Shown one piece after another: positions 35,166 to 43,689 of a stretch of 64,000 nucleotides of DNA. The position numbers and the translations under genes were made by a program. The notes beneath the pieces are model-generated. The model saw only the letters and a list, made by a program, of their open reading frames with translations, did no database searches and was not told the origin of the DNA. Each line of letters starts with the position of its first letter. The stretch's first letter is position 1. Location of the stretch: the NCBI RefSeq assembly GCF_024281235.1, contig NZ_JAHWXY010000002.1:558001-622000 (forward strand), given 5' to 3'. Origin of the DNA: Shinella daejeonensis (GTDB lineage Bacteria; Pseudomonadota; Alphaproteobacteria; Rhizobiales; Rhizobiaceae).

Positions 35166-35873
35166 ATGAGCGGTGACGCAAAACGCAATAAATTAAATTG
35201 CTTGGAGGATCTGAAGCGGCGGATATTGACGGAGGCGCTGGAGCCAGGCGTCTATCTCGATGAAGTGGACCTGGCCGAGGAATACGGGATTTCACGCCCG
35301 CCGCTGCGGGAAGTCCTCCGACAGCTCGCCGGAGAAGGCTACGTAGTGCTGCACGAGAACCGCGGCACCCAGGTCGCCCCGATGACCCACAAGACGCTGC
35401 GCAACTTCTTCATCGTCGCACCGATGGTCTATGCCGCCATCGGACGCCTTGCCGCCCGCAACGCGACCCGCGCCCAGATCATGCGCCTCAAGGATACGCA
35501 GCTCCTCTTCCGCGCCGCCATCCGGGATGGAGACGGCGAGCAGAGGGCGCTGACCAACGAGCGCTTCCACTCGGTCATGGGCGAAATGGCGGACAACGAG
35601 TTCCTGATGCCGAGCCTTCGGCGCCTGCTGATCGATCACACCCGGATCGGCATGATCTTCTACAGCCCCCGAAATGCGGAAATGGCCGATCAACGGGCCA
35701 TTGCGGCCGACCAGCATGACGAGTTCATCGCGCTCATCGAGGCGGGAGACGCGGATGGCTGCGCCGATCTCGCCATTGCCCATTGGGAACTTTCCCGCGT
35801 GCAGATCGAGAGCTTCGTGGCGCCGGGCAGCATTTTCGCGCCATTGGGGCGCATTCCGGACAACATAGGCTAG
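35166..35873 (+). CDS. GntR/FCD-family regulator
   Basis: A 235-residue regulator with one N-terminal winged helix (LDEVDLAEEYGISRPPLREVLRQLAGEGYV, by its ends) followed by the FCD domain (VAPMVYAAIGRLAARNA, ALTNERFHSVMGEMADNEF, HDEFIALIEAGDADGCADLA). GAGGAAG precedes the ATG. It is the first gene of the rightward operon and lies 9 bp before the DapA-family gene. It probably responds to a betaine or proline-like catabolite. Confidence 0.87.
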   Translation: MSGDAKRNKLNCLEDLKRRILTEALEPGVYLDEVDLAEEYGISRPPLREVLRQLAGEGYVVLHENRGTQVAPMTHKTLRNFFIVAPMVYAAIGRLAARNATRAQIMRLKDTQLLFRAAIRDGDGEQRALTNERFHSVMGEMADNEFLMPSLRRLLIDHTRIGMIFYSPRNAEMADQRAIAADQHDEFIALIEAGDADGCADLAIAHWELSRVQIESFVAPGSIFAPLGRIPDNIG

Positions 35874-35882
35874 GAGGTTCCC

Positions 35883-36788
35883 ATGCATTTTGACGGCATC
35901 TACACGCCCGTCATAACCCCCCATCACGATGACGGATCGATCGACCGCGACGCCTTCGCGCGGATGATCGAATACCTGATCGACGCGGGTGTCCACGGCC
36001 TCATCAACGGCGGCTCGACAGGCGAATATTATGCCCAGTCCATGGATGAGCGCATCGAGATGGCGAAATTCGCCAGGGAGGTGATCGGCGACCGCGTGCC
36101 GCTCATCGTCGGCACCGTCGCCATCCGCCTTGAGGATTCCATCGCCATGGCCGAAACGGCGGCGAAGATCGGCGCCACCGGCATTCTCGTCGGCTCGCCG
36201 CCCTATTCGGTCCCGACCGAGCGGGAAAATGCACTGAACGCGCTTGCCATCGACCGCGCGGCGGACTTGCCGATCATGCTTTACAACTATCCCGGCCGCA
36301 TGGGGATCGACATGGGCGAGGAATTCCTCGACCGGGTCGGCCGCAGCCGGAATTTCCGCGCCATCAAGGAAAGCTCCGGGGACATCAACCGCCTTCATCT
36401 TCTTGCGCGCGACTATCCGCATATCCAGACGTCCTGCGGCATGGACGACCAGGCGCTGGAGTTCTTCGCCTGGGGCGCGCAAAGCTGGGTCTGCGGCGGT
36501 TCCAACTTCCTGCCGAAAGAGCATATCGCTCTTTACAAGGCCTGCGTTCTCGAAGGCGACTTCACCAAGGGCCGACGCATCATGTCGGCGCTGATGCCGC
36601 TGATGCGCGTGCTCGAACAGGGCGGAAAATTCATCCAGTGCATCAAATACGGCTGCGAAATGGCCGGCCTCGTCGCCGGCCCGCCGCGTCCGCCGCTGAA
36701 ACCCCTCAACAAGGACGACATGCGGCAACTGGAACAGGTGGTGCGCGTGCTGAAGCGCACGATCGCGGAAATCGAAGCGGAGGCATGA
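35883..36788 (+). CDS. DapA-family Schiff-base lyase/dehydratase (candidate hydroxyproline-pathway deaminase)
   Basis: A 301-residue (beta/alpha)8-barrel of the DHDPS/N-acetylneuraminate-lyase family. NGGSTGEYYAQS is the carboxylate-binding loop, LYNYPGRMG holds the catalytic Tyr, and the Schiff-base Lys is in FRAIKESSGD (about residue 162). AGGAGG lies just before the ATG. Family members include pyrroline-4-hydroxy-2-carboxylate deaminase, the hydroxyproline-pathway enzyme that feeds 2-oxoglutarate semialdehyde to an aldehyde dehydrogenase. The next two genes (aldehyde dehydrogenase and DadA-like FAD enzyme) and HpbD downstream fit that role, but another aldolase or dehydratase role cannot be excluded. 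Confidence 0.82.
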   Translation: MHFDGIYTPVITPHHDDGSIDRDAFARMIEYLIDAGVHGLINGGSTGEYYAQSMDERIEMAKFAREVIGDRVPLIVGTVAIRLEDSIAMAETAAKIGATGILVGSPPYSVPTERENALNALAIDRAADLPIMLYNYPGRMGIDMGEEFLDRVGRSRNFRAIKESSGDINRLHLLARDYPHIQTSCGMDDQALEFFAWGAQSWVCGGSNFLPKEHIALYKACVLEGDFTKGRRIMSALMPLMRVLEQGGKFIQCIKYGCEMAGLVAGPPRPPLKPLNKDDMRQLEQVVRVLKRTIAEIEAEA

Positions 36789-36789
36789 C

Positions 36790-38289
36790 ATGGGCGACCT
36801 TCTGACACACGACGAATACAAGGCGATTGCCGCCGGCCTCGAATTCCCGACACAAGCCTTTATCGACGGCTCCTTCCGGCCGGCGATCTCGGGCAAGACC
36901 TTCCAGACGACCAATCCGGCCATCGGCGCCGTCCTTGCCGAGGTCGCATCCTGCGGCCCGGAAGATGTCGATTTTGCCGTCGGCAAGGCGCGCGACGCCT
37001 TCGAGGACGGCCGCTGGTCGCGGCTGCATCCCGGCGAGCGCAAGGAAATCCTCATCCGCCTGGCCAAACTGATGAAGCGCAACGCCCGCGAGCTTGCCGT
37101 CCTCGAAAGCCTCGATAGCGGCAAGACGATCTACGACTGCGAGACCGTCGACGTCCCCGAGACCATCCATTGCCTGAAATGGCATGCCGAACTCATCGAC
37201 AAGATCTACGATCAGGTCTCGCCCGCCTCGGACAATCACATCGCCATGATCCTGCGCGAGCCGGTCGGCGTCGTCGGCCTCGTGCTGCCGTGGAACTTTC
37301 CGCTGCTGATGCTCGCCTGGAAGATCGGACCGGCACTTGCGGCCGGCAATTCGGTCATCGTCAAGCCGGCGAAGGAAACGACGCTGACGGCGCTGCGTGT
37401 CGCGGAACTCGCCATGGAGGCCGGCGTTCCGGCCGGCGTGTTCAACGTTCTGCCCGGTGGGGGGGAGGAGGTCGGCGAGCCGCTCGGCAAGCACATGGAT
37501 GTGGACATGGTGTCGTTCACCGGCTCCACCGAGACCGGCCGGCGCTTTCCGCGCTATTCGGCCGATTCCAATCTCAAGGAAATCACCCTGGAGATGGGCG
37601 GCAAGAATCCCGCCGTGGTTCTCGACGACGCGGAGAATATCGACCGCGTCGCGGCGCATATCGTCAACGGCGCCTTCTGGAACATGGGCGAAAACTGCTC
37701 GGCCTCCTCGCGGCTGATCGTCCAGCGCGGCATCAAGGACGAGCTTTTGCGGCGCATGGTGGCGCATGCCCGGGAATGGCCGATGGGCGATCCGCTGAAC
37801 CCGGAAAACCGCGTCGGCGCGCTCGTCTCGAAGGCGCATTTCGACAAGGTCGCGTCCTATCTCGAGAAGGGCCAGAAGGTGGTCCTCGGCGGCAAGGCCG
37901 GGGACGGCTTCGTGGAGCCGACCATCATCGACGTCGCCGACCGCGAAGCCAGGGCCGTGCGGGAGGAGATCTTCGGGCCGATCCTGACGGTGCTCACCGT
38001 CGACAGCTACGAGGAAGCGATCGCGCTCGCCAACGACACCGAATACGGTCTTGCCGCCTCGATCTATACGGCCAACGCAAAGCGGGCGATCCGCGGCGCG
38101 CGCGCCATCCGCGCCGGCACGGTCACCGTCAACTGCTTCGGCGAGGGCGACATCGCCACCCCCTTCGGCGGTTACAAGTCTTCCGGCTTCGGCGGGCGCG
38201 ACAACGGTATCCACGCCCACGACCAATATACGCGGATCAAGACGATCTGGATCGACCTCACCGACGACGTGGACGAGGCCGTGTCTTGA
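36790..38289 (+). CDS. NAD-dependent aldehyde dehydrogenase (PuuC-like)
   Basis: A 499-residue aldehyde dehydrogenase: LPWNFPLLMLAWKIGPALAAGN, cofactor loop FTGSTETGRRF, base Glu in LEMGGKNPAVVL, nucleophile in NMGENCSASSRL, and C-terminal PFGGYKSSGFGGRDNG. It resembles gamma-aminobutyraldehyde/PuuC-type enzymes of rhizobia; in this context the substrate could be 2-oxoglutarate semialdehyde or another semialdehyde from betaine or proline breakdown. GGAGG precedes the ATG, one base after the DapA-family stop. Confidence 0.88.
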   Translation: MGDLLTHDEYKAIAAGLEFPTQAFIDGSFRPAISGKTFQTTNPAIGAVLAEVASCGPEDVDFAVGKARDAFEDGRWSRLHPGERKEILIRLAKLMKRNARELAVLESLDSGKTIYDCETVDVPETIHCLKWHAELIDKIYDQVSPASDNHIAMILREPVGVVGLVLPWNFPLLMLAWKIGPALAAGNSVIVKPAKETTLTALRVAELAMEAGVPAGVFNVLPGGGEEVGEPLGKHMDVDMVSFTGSTETGRRFPRYSADSNLKEITLEMGGKNPAVVLDDAENIDRVAAHIVNGAFWNMGENCSASSRLIVQRGIKDELLRRMVAHAREWPMGDPLNPENRVGALVSKAHFDKVASYLEKGQKVVLGGKAGDGFVEPTIIDVADREARAVREEIFGPILTVLTVDSYEEAIALANDTEYGLAASIYTANAKRAIRGARAIRAGTVTVNCFGEGDIATPFGGYKSSGFGGRDNGIHAHDQYTRIKTIWIDLTDDVDEAVS

Positions 38290-39632
38290 TCAATATCAAG
38301 GCTGAAAGGCTGCCGGTCCATCGCGGACCGGCAGCCTGGAGCGCAATTCTTCCCGATCAACCCCCGCCCGTCCGGCTGGAGGAGAACATCACCGTCGACG
38401 TCGCCATCGTCGGCGGCGGATTTGCCGGCCTTTCCGCTGCCCGACGCCTGCATGAAATCGACCCCGCCATCCGCGTCGCCGTTCTTGAAGCTGGCCGGCT
38501 GGCCGAAGGCGCATCCGGGCGGAATTCCGGCTTCATGATCGATCTTCCGCACGATCTGTCGTCGGAAGACTATGCCGGCAAGGGACTGGCCGCGGACCGC
38601 AAGACCATCGCGCTCAACCGGCAGGCCATCGCCTTCGCCCGGGCGGCCGTCGAGGAATACGGCATCGATCCGGCCTGGTTCGATCCGGCCGGCAAGATCA
38701 ACGGCGCAGCAAGCGCGGCCGCGCACGCCCTCAACCGCAGCTATGCGATCCATCTCGAGCAACTTGGCGAAGCCAACGAAATGCTGGACGAAAGGGCGAT
38801 GCTCGAGGTGACGGGCAGCCGGTACTATCGTTCCGGCCTCTATACGCCGGGGGCGGTCATGCTCCAGCCCGCCGGTTATATCCGTGGCGTCGGCGCGGGC
38901 CTGCGCCGGGCGGGCGTTCATATCTTCGAAAACACGGCCGTGACGCAGATCGCCGGCGCGGGCCGGGACTGGCGGCTGACGACGCAGCACGGTCACGTCA
39001 CGGCCGCCAAAGTGATCCTGGCGAACAACGGACACCTCGAAAGCTTCGGCTTCAAGCGCGGCAGGCTGATGCATATCTTCCTCTACGCCTCGATGACGGT
39101 GGATCTCGACCGGAACGCGCTGGCGAAGCTCGGCGGCCGGCCCCGCTGGGGCATCACGCCCTCGGACCCGATGGGCACGACCATGCGCCGTATCGACGCC
39201 GCCCAGGGCGGCAACCGGATCATCACGCGAAGCTGCGCCAGCTACCTGCCCGAAATGAACCCGTCCGAAGCCACCGTCGCGAGCATGGCGCGCATCCATC
39301 GCAAAAAATTTGCCGACCGGTTCCCGTCGATCGCCGACACACCGACGGAATACAGCTGGGTCGGGCATCTCTGCCTCAGCCGCAATGGCGTCGCCGTGAT
39401 GCGCGAACTCGAGCCGGGCCTGTTTTCGGCCTGTTGCGACAACGGGCTCGGCACCGTGCGCAGCACGCTGACAGGCATCGGGGCCGCCGATCTTCTGACC
39501 GGGAATCTTTCCGAAATTTCAGCCCATTTCCTTGCGGAAGACGAGCCCGCGAGACTGCCGTCGCCGCCTTTTGCCGAGATTGGCGCGACCGCCTACCTGA
39601 AGTGGCGCGAATGGCGCGCGCGCCGGGAATAG
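38286..39632 (+). CDS. FAD-dependent amino-acid oxidoreductase (DAO family) with TTG start
   Basis: A 448-residue DAO-family flavoprotein: VAIVGGGFAGLSAARRLHEI is the FAD-binding motif, followed by EGASGRNSGF, a hallmark of PuuB and DadA-like enzymes. I place the start at TTG 38286, which overlaps the aldehyde dehydrogenase stop by 4 bp (TTGA) and has GACGAGG upstream; the first in-frame ATG is inside the FAD motif region. Likely roles are oxidation of a D-proline, D-hydroxyproline or N-methylated amino acid. It completes a DapA-family/aldehyde-dehydrogenase/oxidase trio typical of hydroxyproline-type catabolism. Confidence 0.83.
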   Translation: MINIKAERLPVHRGPAAWSAILPDQPPPVRLEENITVDVAIVGGGFAGLSAARRLHEIDPAIRVAVLEAGRLAEGASGRNSGFMIDLPHDLSSEDYAGKGLAADRKTIALNRQAIAFARAAVEEYGIDPAWFDPAGKINGAASAAAHALNRSYAIHLEQLGEANEMLDERAMLEVTGSRYYRSGLYTPGAVMLQPAGYIRGVGAGLRRAGVHIFENTAVTQIAGAGRDWRLTTQHGHVTAAKVILANNGHLESFGFKRGRLMHIFLYASMTVDLDRNALAKLGGRPRWGITPSDPMGTTMRRIDAAQGGNRIITRSCASYLPEMNPSEATVASMARIHRKKFADRFPSIADTPTEYSWVGHLCLSRNGVAVMRELEPGLFSACCDNGLGTVRSTLTGIGAADLLTGNLSEISAHFLAEDEPARLPSPPFAEIGATAYLKWREWRARRE

Positions 39633-39679
39633 CGCGGCCGCGGACGGGTCGCTTTCCGGCGGGATCAGTTCGGAATTCC

Positions 39680-39704
39680 GGCTGCCGGTTTCCCACCGGC
39701 AGCC
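39680..39704 (+). terminator. Hairpin between the FAD gene and mttB
   Basis: GGCTGCCGG (39680-39688) pairs perfectly with CCGGCAGCC (39696-39704) around TTTCCCA. It lies 48 bp after the oxidoreductase stop and 34 bp before the mttB start. There is no U-run, so it may attenuate or process the operon transcript rather than end it. Confidence 0.45.
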
Positions 39705-39738
39705 CACATTGGCAAAAGAATGACGAGGAGGAGATCCC

Positions 39739-41292
39739 ATGAACGAAGTGGCAGTCCGACAAAGCCGGCACGGCGGGCGCGATGCGCGGCGAAGCCTCCG
39801 CTCGGCCCCCGACCTCGCGATGCTGCCGGCCCTTCACCGCGGCCTGCCGGTGACGGAACTGATGGACGCCGAGCATGTCGCGCGGATCGACGATGCATCC
39901 ATGTCGATCCTGGAAGAGGTCGGCGTCGTCTTTCGTGATCCCATCGCGCTGGAGGACTGGAAAAGGGCGGGCGCGGACGTTCGCGGCGAGCGCGTGCATC
40001 TCGACCGGAACCTCGTGCGCGAGTTGATCTCGACGATCCCCGCCGGCTGGACCTACCTTGCCCGCAATCCGCAGCGAAGCTTGCCCTTAGGCGGCAAGCA
40101 CTCGATCTTCGTGCCGATGACGGGCGCGCCCTTCATCCGTGACCTCGACGACGTGCGCCGCTGGCCGACGATTGCCGACCTCAACATGTTCCACAAGCTG
40201 GCGCATATGTCGCCGGCGCTGCATTCATCGGCCCATCACATCGTCGAGCCGATGGACATGGTGGTCAGCCACCGGCATCTGGCGATCACCTATTCCTCGA
40301 TGAAATATTCCGACAAGACCTTCATGGGCATGACCACCTCCGGCAAGAACGCCGAGGACGTCATGGACATGTGCGAAATCCTGTTCGGCGCGGAGACGAT
40401 GGAAACGACGCCCGTCGTCACCGGCAATTGCAACGGCAACTCGCCGCTGGTCTGGGACGAGACGATGCTTTCGGCCATGCGCGCCTTCTGCAAGCGCAAT
40501 CAGCCGGTGCTCTGCTCGCCCTTCGTGCTCGGCGGCGCCAATACGCCCGCCTCGGTGGCCCCCGCCGTCGCCCAGCTCAATGCCGAGGCGCTTTCGGCGC
40601 TCGCCTATACCCAGGTCATCCGCAAGGGCTGCCCGGCCATCTACGGCCATTATCTCTCCACCGTTTCCATGAGGTCGGGCGCGCCGATGGCCGGAACGCC
40701 CGAGATCAGCCTGATGAACTTCATGATCGGCCAGATGGCGCGCCATTACGGCGTTCCGTGGCGCACCTCCAACCTGCTCGGCGGCGCCAAGACCTTCGAC
40801 GCGCAGGCCGGCTACGAGAGCGCCATGACGATGAACGCCGTGCTGCATGCGGGAGCCAACTATATCTGGCATTCGGCAGGATGGAACGAGGCGGGCATGC
40901 ATTGCTCCGTGGCGAAATTCGTCGTCGATGCCGAAATGTGCGCCATGGGCTACCGGATGGCCGAAGGCGTGCGCTGGGACGATTTCGACGAGGCGCTTGC
41001 CGCCGTGCGCGACGTCGGACCCGGCGGCCACTATCTCGGCCACCCGCATACGCAGGCGAATTTCGAACGCGCTTTCTTCATGCCGAAGCTGTTCGACAAC
41101 AATTCCATCGAGCAATGGCAGGTCGACGGCTCGCAGGAAATCACGGCCCGGGCCCTGCAATATGCCCGCAAGCTCCTCGACGATTATCAGGAACCGAAAC
41201 TCGACGAGGGTATCGACGAGGCCCTGCGGGACTACATGGCGAAGCGCAAGCGCGAGATTCCCGCTGTCGACGAGCTGAACACCGAGCATTGA
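39739..41292 (+). CDS. Non-pyrrolysine MttB-family corrinoid methyltransferase (candidate betaine demethylase)
   Basis: A 517-residue member of the trimethylamine methyltransferase (MttB, COG5598) superfamily. It begins its core with MDAEHVARIDDASMSILEEVGVVF and contains TGNCNGNSPLVWDETML, SMRSGAPMAGTPEISLMNFM and AGWNEAGMHCSVAKFVVDAE. No in-frame TAG is present, so it is a non-pyrrolysine member; characterised ones demethylate glycine betaine, proline betaine or carnitine, moving the methyl group to a corrinoid protein. The gene has a GAGGAGGAG site. No corrinoid protein or reactivase gene is in the window. The neighbours HpbD and ProVWX point to a proline-type betaine as substrate. Confidence 0.85.
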   Translation: MNEVAVRQSRHGGRDARRSLRSAPDLAMLPALHRGLPVTELMDAEHVARIDDASMSILEEVGVVFRDPIALEDWKRAGADVRGERVHLDRNLVRELISTIPAGWTYLARNPQRSLPLGGKHSIFVPMTGAPFIRDLDDVRRWPTIADLNMFHKLAHMSPALHSSAHHIVEPMDMVVSHRHLAITYSSMKYSDKTFMGMTTSGKNAEDVMDMCEILFGAETMETTPVVTGNCNGNSPLVWDETMLSAMRAFCKRNQPVLCSPFVLGGANTPASVAPAVAQLNAEALSALAYTQVIRKGCPAIYGHYLSTVSMRSGAPMAGTPEISLMNFMIGQMARHYGVPWRTSNLLGGAKTFDAQAGYESAMTMNAVLHAGANYIWHSAGWNEAGMHCSVAKFVVDAEMCAMGYRMAEGVRWDDFDEALAAVRDVGPGGHYLGHPHTQANFERAFFMPKLFDNNSIEQWQVDGSQEITARALQYARKLLDDYQEPKLDEGIDEALRDYMAKRKREIPAVDELNTEH

Positions 41293-41343
41293 GCCTTTCC
41301 GCCCTCGCGCCTTCCATGGGATGGCCGCTTTTTTGAGATCGCC

Positions 41344-42450
41344 ATGAAAATCAAGGAAATCCACATTTATTCGCATATCCTGCCGGTCGTGGATGGCCCC
41401 TACAGGATCGCCAGCAGCACGGTGTCCTCGCTCGACAGCACGCTGATCAAGATCGTCGCGGATAACGGGCTTTTCGGCTGGGGCGAGACCTGCCCGGTCG
41501 GCCCGACCTATCAGCCGCAGCATGCCGGCGGCGCGCGCGCCGCCCTGGAGGAAATGGCCGCCGGCCTGATCGGCGCAAATCCGCTACAGCCGGTCGTGTT
41601 GCGCCGCACCATGGACGGCCTCCTGAACGGTCACCCCTATGCCAAGGCCGCCATCGACATCGCCGCATACGACATCATGGGCAAGCACTATGGCGCGCGG
41701 GTGGCCGATCTGCTCGGTGGCGTCGTCACCGAACGCGTCCCCTCCTATTACGCTTCCGGGGTCGGCGAACCGGACGAGATCGCCCGGATCGCGGCGGAGC
41801 GGGCCGCAGAGGGCTATCCGCGCATGCAGGTCAAGGTCGGCAACCGGCCGGTCGAAATCGATATCGCCGTCGTCCGCAAGGTCTGGGAGCGGATCGGCGG
41901 CAGGATGCGGCTTGCGGTCGACGGCAACCGTTCGCTGACGACGCGCGACACCCTGCGCCTCAGCCGCGAATGTCTCGATATCCCCTTCATCCTCGAACAG
42001 CCGTGCAACACGCTGGAGGAAATCAAAGCGATCCGCCGCCAGTTGCATCATGGCGTCTATCTCGATGAAAGCGGCGTCGATCTCTCGACGGTGCTTCGCG
42101 CCGTCGGAGAAGGATTATGCGACGGCTTCGGCATGAAAGTGACCCGCATCGGCGGCCTCCAGCAGATGGCCGCCTTCCGCGACATCTGCGAGGCCCGCTC
42201 CATGCCGCACACCTGCGACGACGCCTGGGGCGGCGACGTCATCGCGGCCGCCTGCACCCATATCGGCGCGACCATCCAGCCTCGCCTCAACGAGGGGGTC
42301 TGGCTGGCCCAACCCTATATCGAAGGTCACTACGATCCGGAAAACGGCGTGGCGATCGAGGGCGGCCATATCGAGCTTCCGCGTGGTCCCGGCCTCGGTG
42401 TCATACCGGACGAATCCGTCTTCGGCACGCCTGTCGCCTCATTCGGCTGA
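41344..42450 (+). CDS. hpbD: Enolase-superfamily proline/hydroxyproline betaine 2-epimerase
   Basis: A 368-residue member of the muconate-lactonising-enzyme subgroup. Catalytic Lys164 (MQVKVGN) and Lys265 ([10 protein letters not shown]) flank the metal ligands Asp193 (VDGNRSL), Glu218 (LEQPCN) and Asp241 (LDESG), the two-lysine layout of racemases and epimerases. The N-terminal [15 protein letters not shown] loop and the residue numbering agree with what I recall of HpbD, the 4-hydroxyproline betaine 2-epimerase of Pelagibaca and Paracoccus. It starts 51 bp after mttB. Its stop overlaps the convergent cbiZ stop by 12 bp. Confidence 0.82.
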   Translation: MKIKEIHIYSHILPVVDGPYRIASSTVSSLDSTLIKIVADNGLFGWGETCPVGPTYQPQHAGGARAALEEMAAGLIGANPLQPVVLRRTMDGLLNGHPYAKAAIDIAAYDIMGKHYGARVADLLGGVVTERVPSYYASGVGEPDEIARIAAERAAEGYPRMQVKVGNRPVEIDIAVVRKVWERIGGRMRLAVDGNRSLTTRDTLRLSRECLDIPFILEQPCNTLEEIKAIRRQLHHGVYLDESGVDLSTVLRAVGEGLCDGFGMKVTRIGGLQQMAAFRDICEARSMPHTCDDAWGGDVIAAACTHIGATIQPRLNEGVWLAQPYIEGHYDPENGVAIEGGHIELPRGPGLGVIPDESVFGTPVASFG

Positions 42451-43188
42451 CGGGAGGTCCGTTGATCGCGGTGGCTCGCCCCGGCGGGAACTGTCTGCGC
42501 GGACGGTGGAAAAACCGGTCATCTCTCCGGCTGCCGGACGGCCGTGCTCGGCGATCCAGGCCAGGCCCCCCGCCCTGACGGCATCGTAGACGGATCGGCC
42601 GAGCGCAAGGCCTATGTCGGTGTGCAGCCCGGCGAAACGTTCCTGGCCAGCCCCTTCCGGGGCGGCGACCACCACGCAATCGGTGCCGGTTCCAGTGACG
42701 GGAAGACCGTTGCGCAAAAGGCCAAGCTCCATGACCGCCGCGGTGCGGGCCTCCGTCGCGATCGACAGCGCCTCGATCATCGCGGCCTCGCAAAGCGGCC
42801 GGTCGACATGCGCGAGAAGGTTGATCGTTCCCGTCCGGCCGCCTCGCGTGAACGGTTCCCCGATCCGCCCGGCATTCGAGAGCCCGACCGTCGCAAGGCA
42901 CGACGCCTCCACGCCGCCGGCGGCCGACCGGGCCGTTTCGAAGCGCGTCACATCGCGTGACGTCATGAGATGAACGGCTTCGCCGTGGCCGGCGGCGGCC
43001 ATGCGCGTCTCCAGCAGGTCGAGGGGATCGACGCCGAGCGGCAGGTCCGCGTCCCGTACCTCCAGCCAGGCAACGGCCTTCGACCGCGTAAAACCCGGCC
43101 GCGTCAGCGACCAGCTCAGCATGGTTTGCGGCGCGGCGAACGCAGCCACCAGGAACGGACGCCTGCAATGGACGGAAAACGCGGTCAT
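42439..43188 (-). CDS. cbiZ: Adenosylcobinamide amidohydrolase (corrinoid salvage)
   Basis: A 249-residue CbiZ-family protein. The landmarks are [67 protein letters not shown] and [18 protein letters not shown]. CbiZ cleaves the aminopropanol arm of adenosylcobinamide or pseudocobalamin to give adenosylcobyric acid, letting the cell remodel imported corrinoids. The start at 43188 follows AGGATG; the frame open to 43521 is an antisense shadow of the riboswitch. It faces away from the riboswitch-btu operon. Such genes are often beside BtuFCD importers. Confidence 0.85.
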   Translation of the reverse strand: MTAFSVHCRRPFLVAAFAAPQTMLSWSLTRPGFTRSKAVAWLEVRDADLPLGVDPLDLLETRMAAAGHGEAVHLMTSRDVTRFETARSAAGGVEASCLATVGLSNAGRIGEPFTRGGRTGTINLLAHVDRPLCEAAMIEALSIATEARTAAVMELGLLRNGLPVTGTGTDCVVVAAPEGAGQERFAGLHTDIGLALGRSVYDAVRAGGLAWIAEHGRPAAGEMTGFSTVRADSSRRGEPPRSTDLPSAE

Positions 43189-43298
43189 TCGATCATCCTG
43201 CCCTTTCTCGCCGGCGTGCGCCAAGGCCGCCGCGTCACCGCCTACGCGGCGCGCCGCCCGCTGTCGAGGCATTTGTTGTGGGCTCCGGCTCCGGTCGC

Positions 43299-43328
43299 TT
43301 GACCCGCTCTCCAATCGGCCCTTAGGAT
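43299..43328 (+). promoter_or_regulatory. Predicted promoter of the cobalamin riboswitch-btu operon
   Basis: TTGACC (43299-43304) and TAGGAT (43323-43328) are separated by 18 bp and match housekeeping -35 and -10 elements well. Transcription would start about 10 bp before the first conserved helix of the riboswitch. Confidence 0.5.
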
Positions 43329-43338
43329 TTGTCCACGG

Positions 43339-43530
43339 AACAGGTTCCGTCAAAGCGACGGATGAAAAGGGAACACGGTGAAGATCACCCATCGGGGATC
43401 GATACCGTGGCTGCCCCCGCAACTGTAACCGCCGAGCCTGCCTCAGAAAGCCACTGCGCCCGCGCGGGAAGGCGAGGAGAGCGATGACGCGGAAGCCAGG
43501 AGACCTGCCTGTGCCGGTCACCCTTGCCAG
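43339..43530 (+). promoter_or_regulatory. Cobalamin riboswitch
   Basis: The leader holds the conserved blocks of the class I cobalamin aptamer in order: ACAGGTTCC, AAAAGGGAACACGGTG, GCTGCCCCCGCAACTGTAA, and the B12 box GCCAGGAGACCTGCC near 43496-43510. It lies about 160 nt upstream of btuB on the same strand. Binding of adenosylcobalamin should reduce expression of the btuB-btuF-btuC-btuD operon. The expression platform may include the hairpin at 43564-43591. Confidence 0.93.
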
Positions 43531-43563
43531 GATACGGGGCGTATCCGGGCGCGGCCGTCCGTA

Positions 43564-43591
43564 GCGGTGACATTGTGCAAAATGTCACCGC
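43564..43591 (+). promoter_or_regulatory. Perfect 11-bp hairpin in the riboswitch expression platform
   Basis: GCGGTGACATT (43564-43574) and AATGTCACCGC (43581-43591) pair without mismatch around GTGCAA. The hairpin lies between the aptamer and the btuB ribosome-binding site (GGGAG at 43681). No U-run follows, so it is not a classic terminator; it may switch folding, bind a protein as DNA, or protect the RNA. Confidence 0.5.
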
Positions 43592-43689
43592 ACCGGCGGA
43601 CGGTCGATGGGAACCCGCGATTTTCCCCGAAACCTCCTTCGCCCGCGGTGGAAAGCGAGCAGGATCGTCCTGCCGTTCGGGGGAGAAAC

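Noticed and set aside
39680-39704. Full terminator separating mttB-hpbD from the upstream operon
   Set aside because: The hairpin has no U-run and the gap is only 106 bp, so the genes may still share a transcript; I list it only as a hairpin.
39739-41292. Pyrrolysine-encoding mttB
   Set aside because: The frame reads through all 517 codons without an in-frame TAG, and no pylT, pylS or pylBCD genes are visible.
43189-43521. N-terminal extension of CbiZ through the riboswitch
   Set aside because: The translated stretch is low-complexity and antisense to a conserved RNA; CbiZ homology begins just after ATG 43188.
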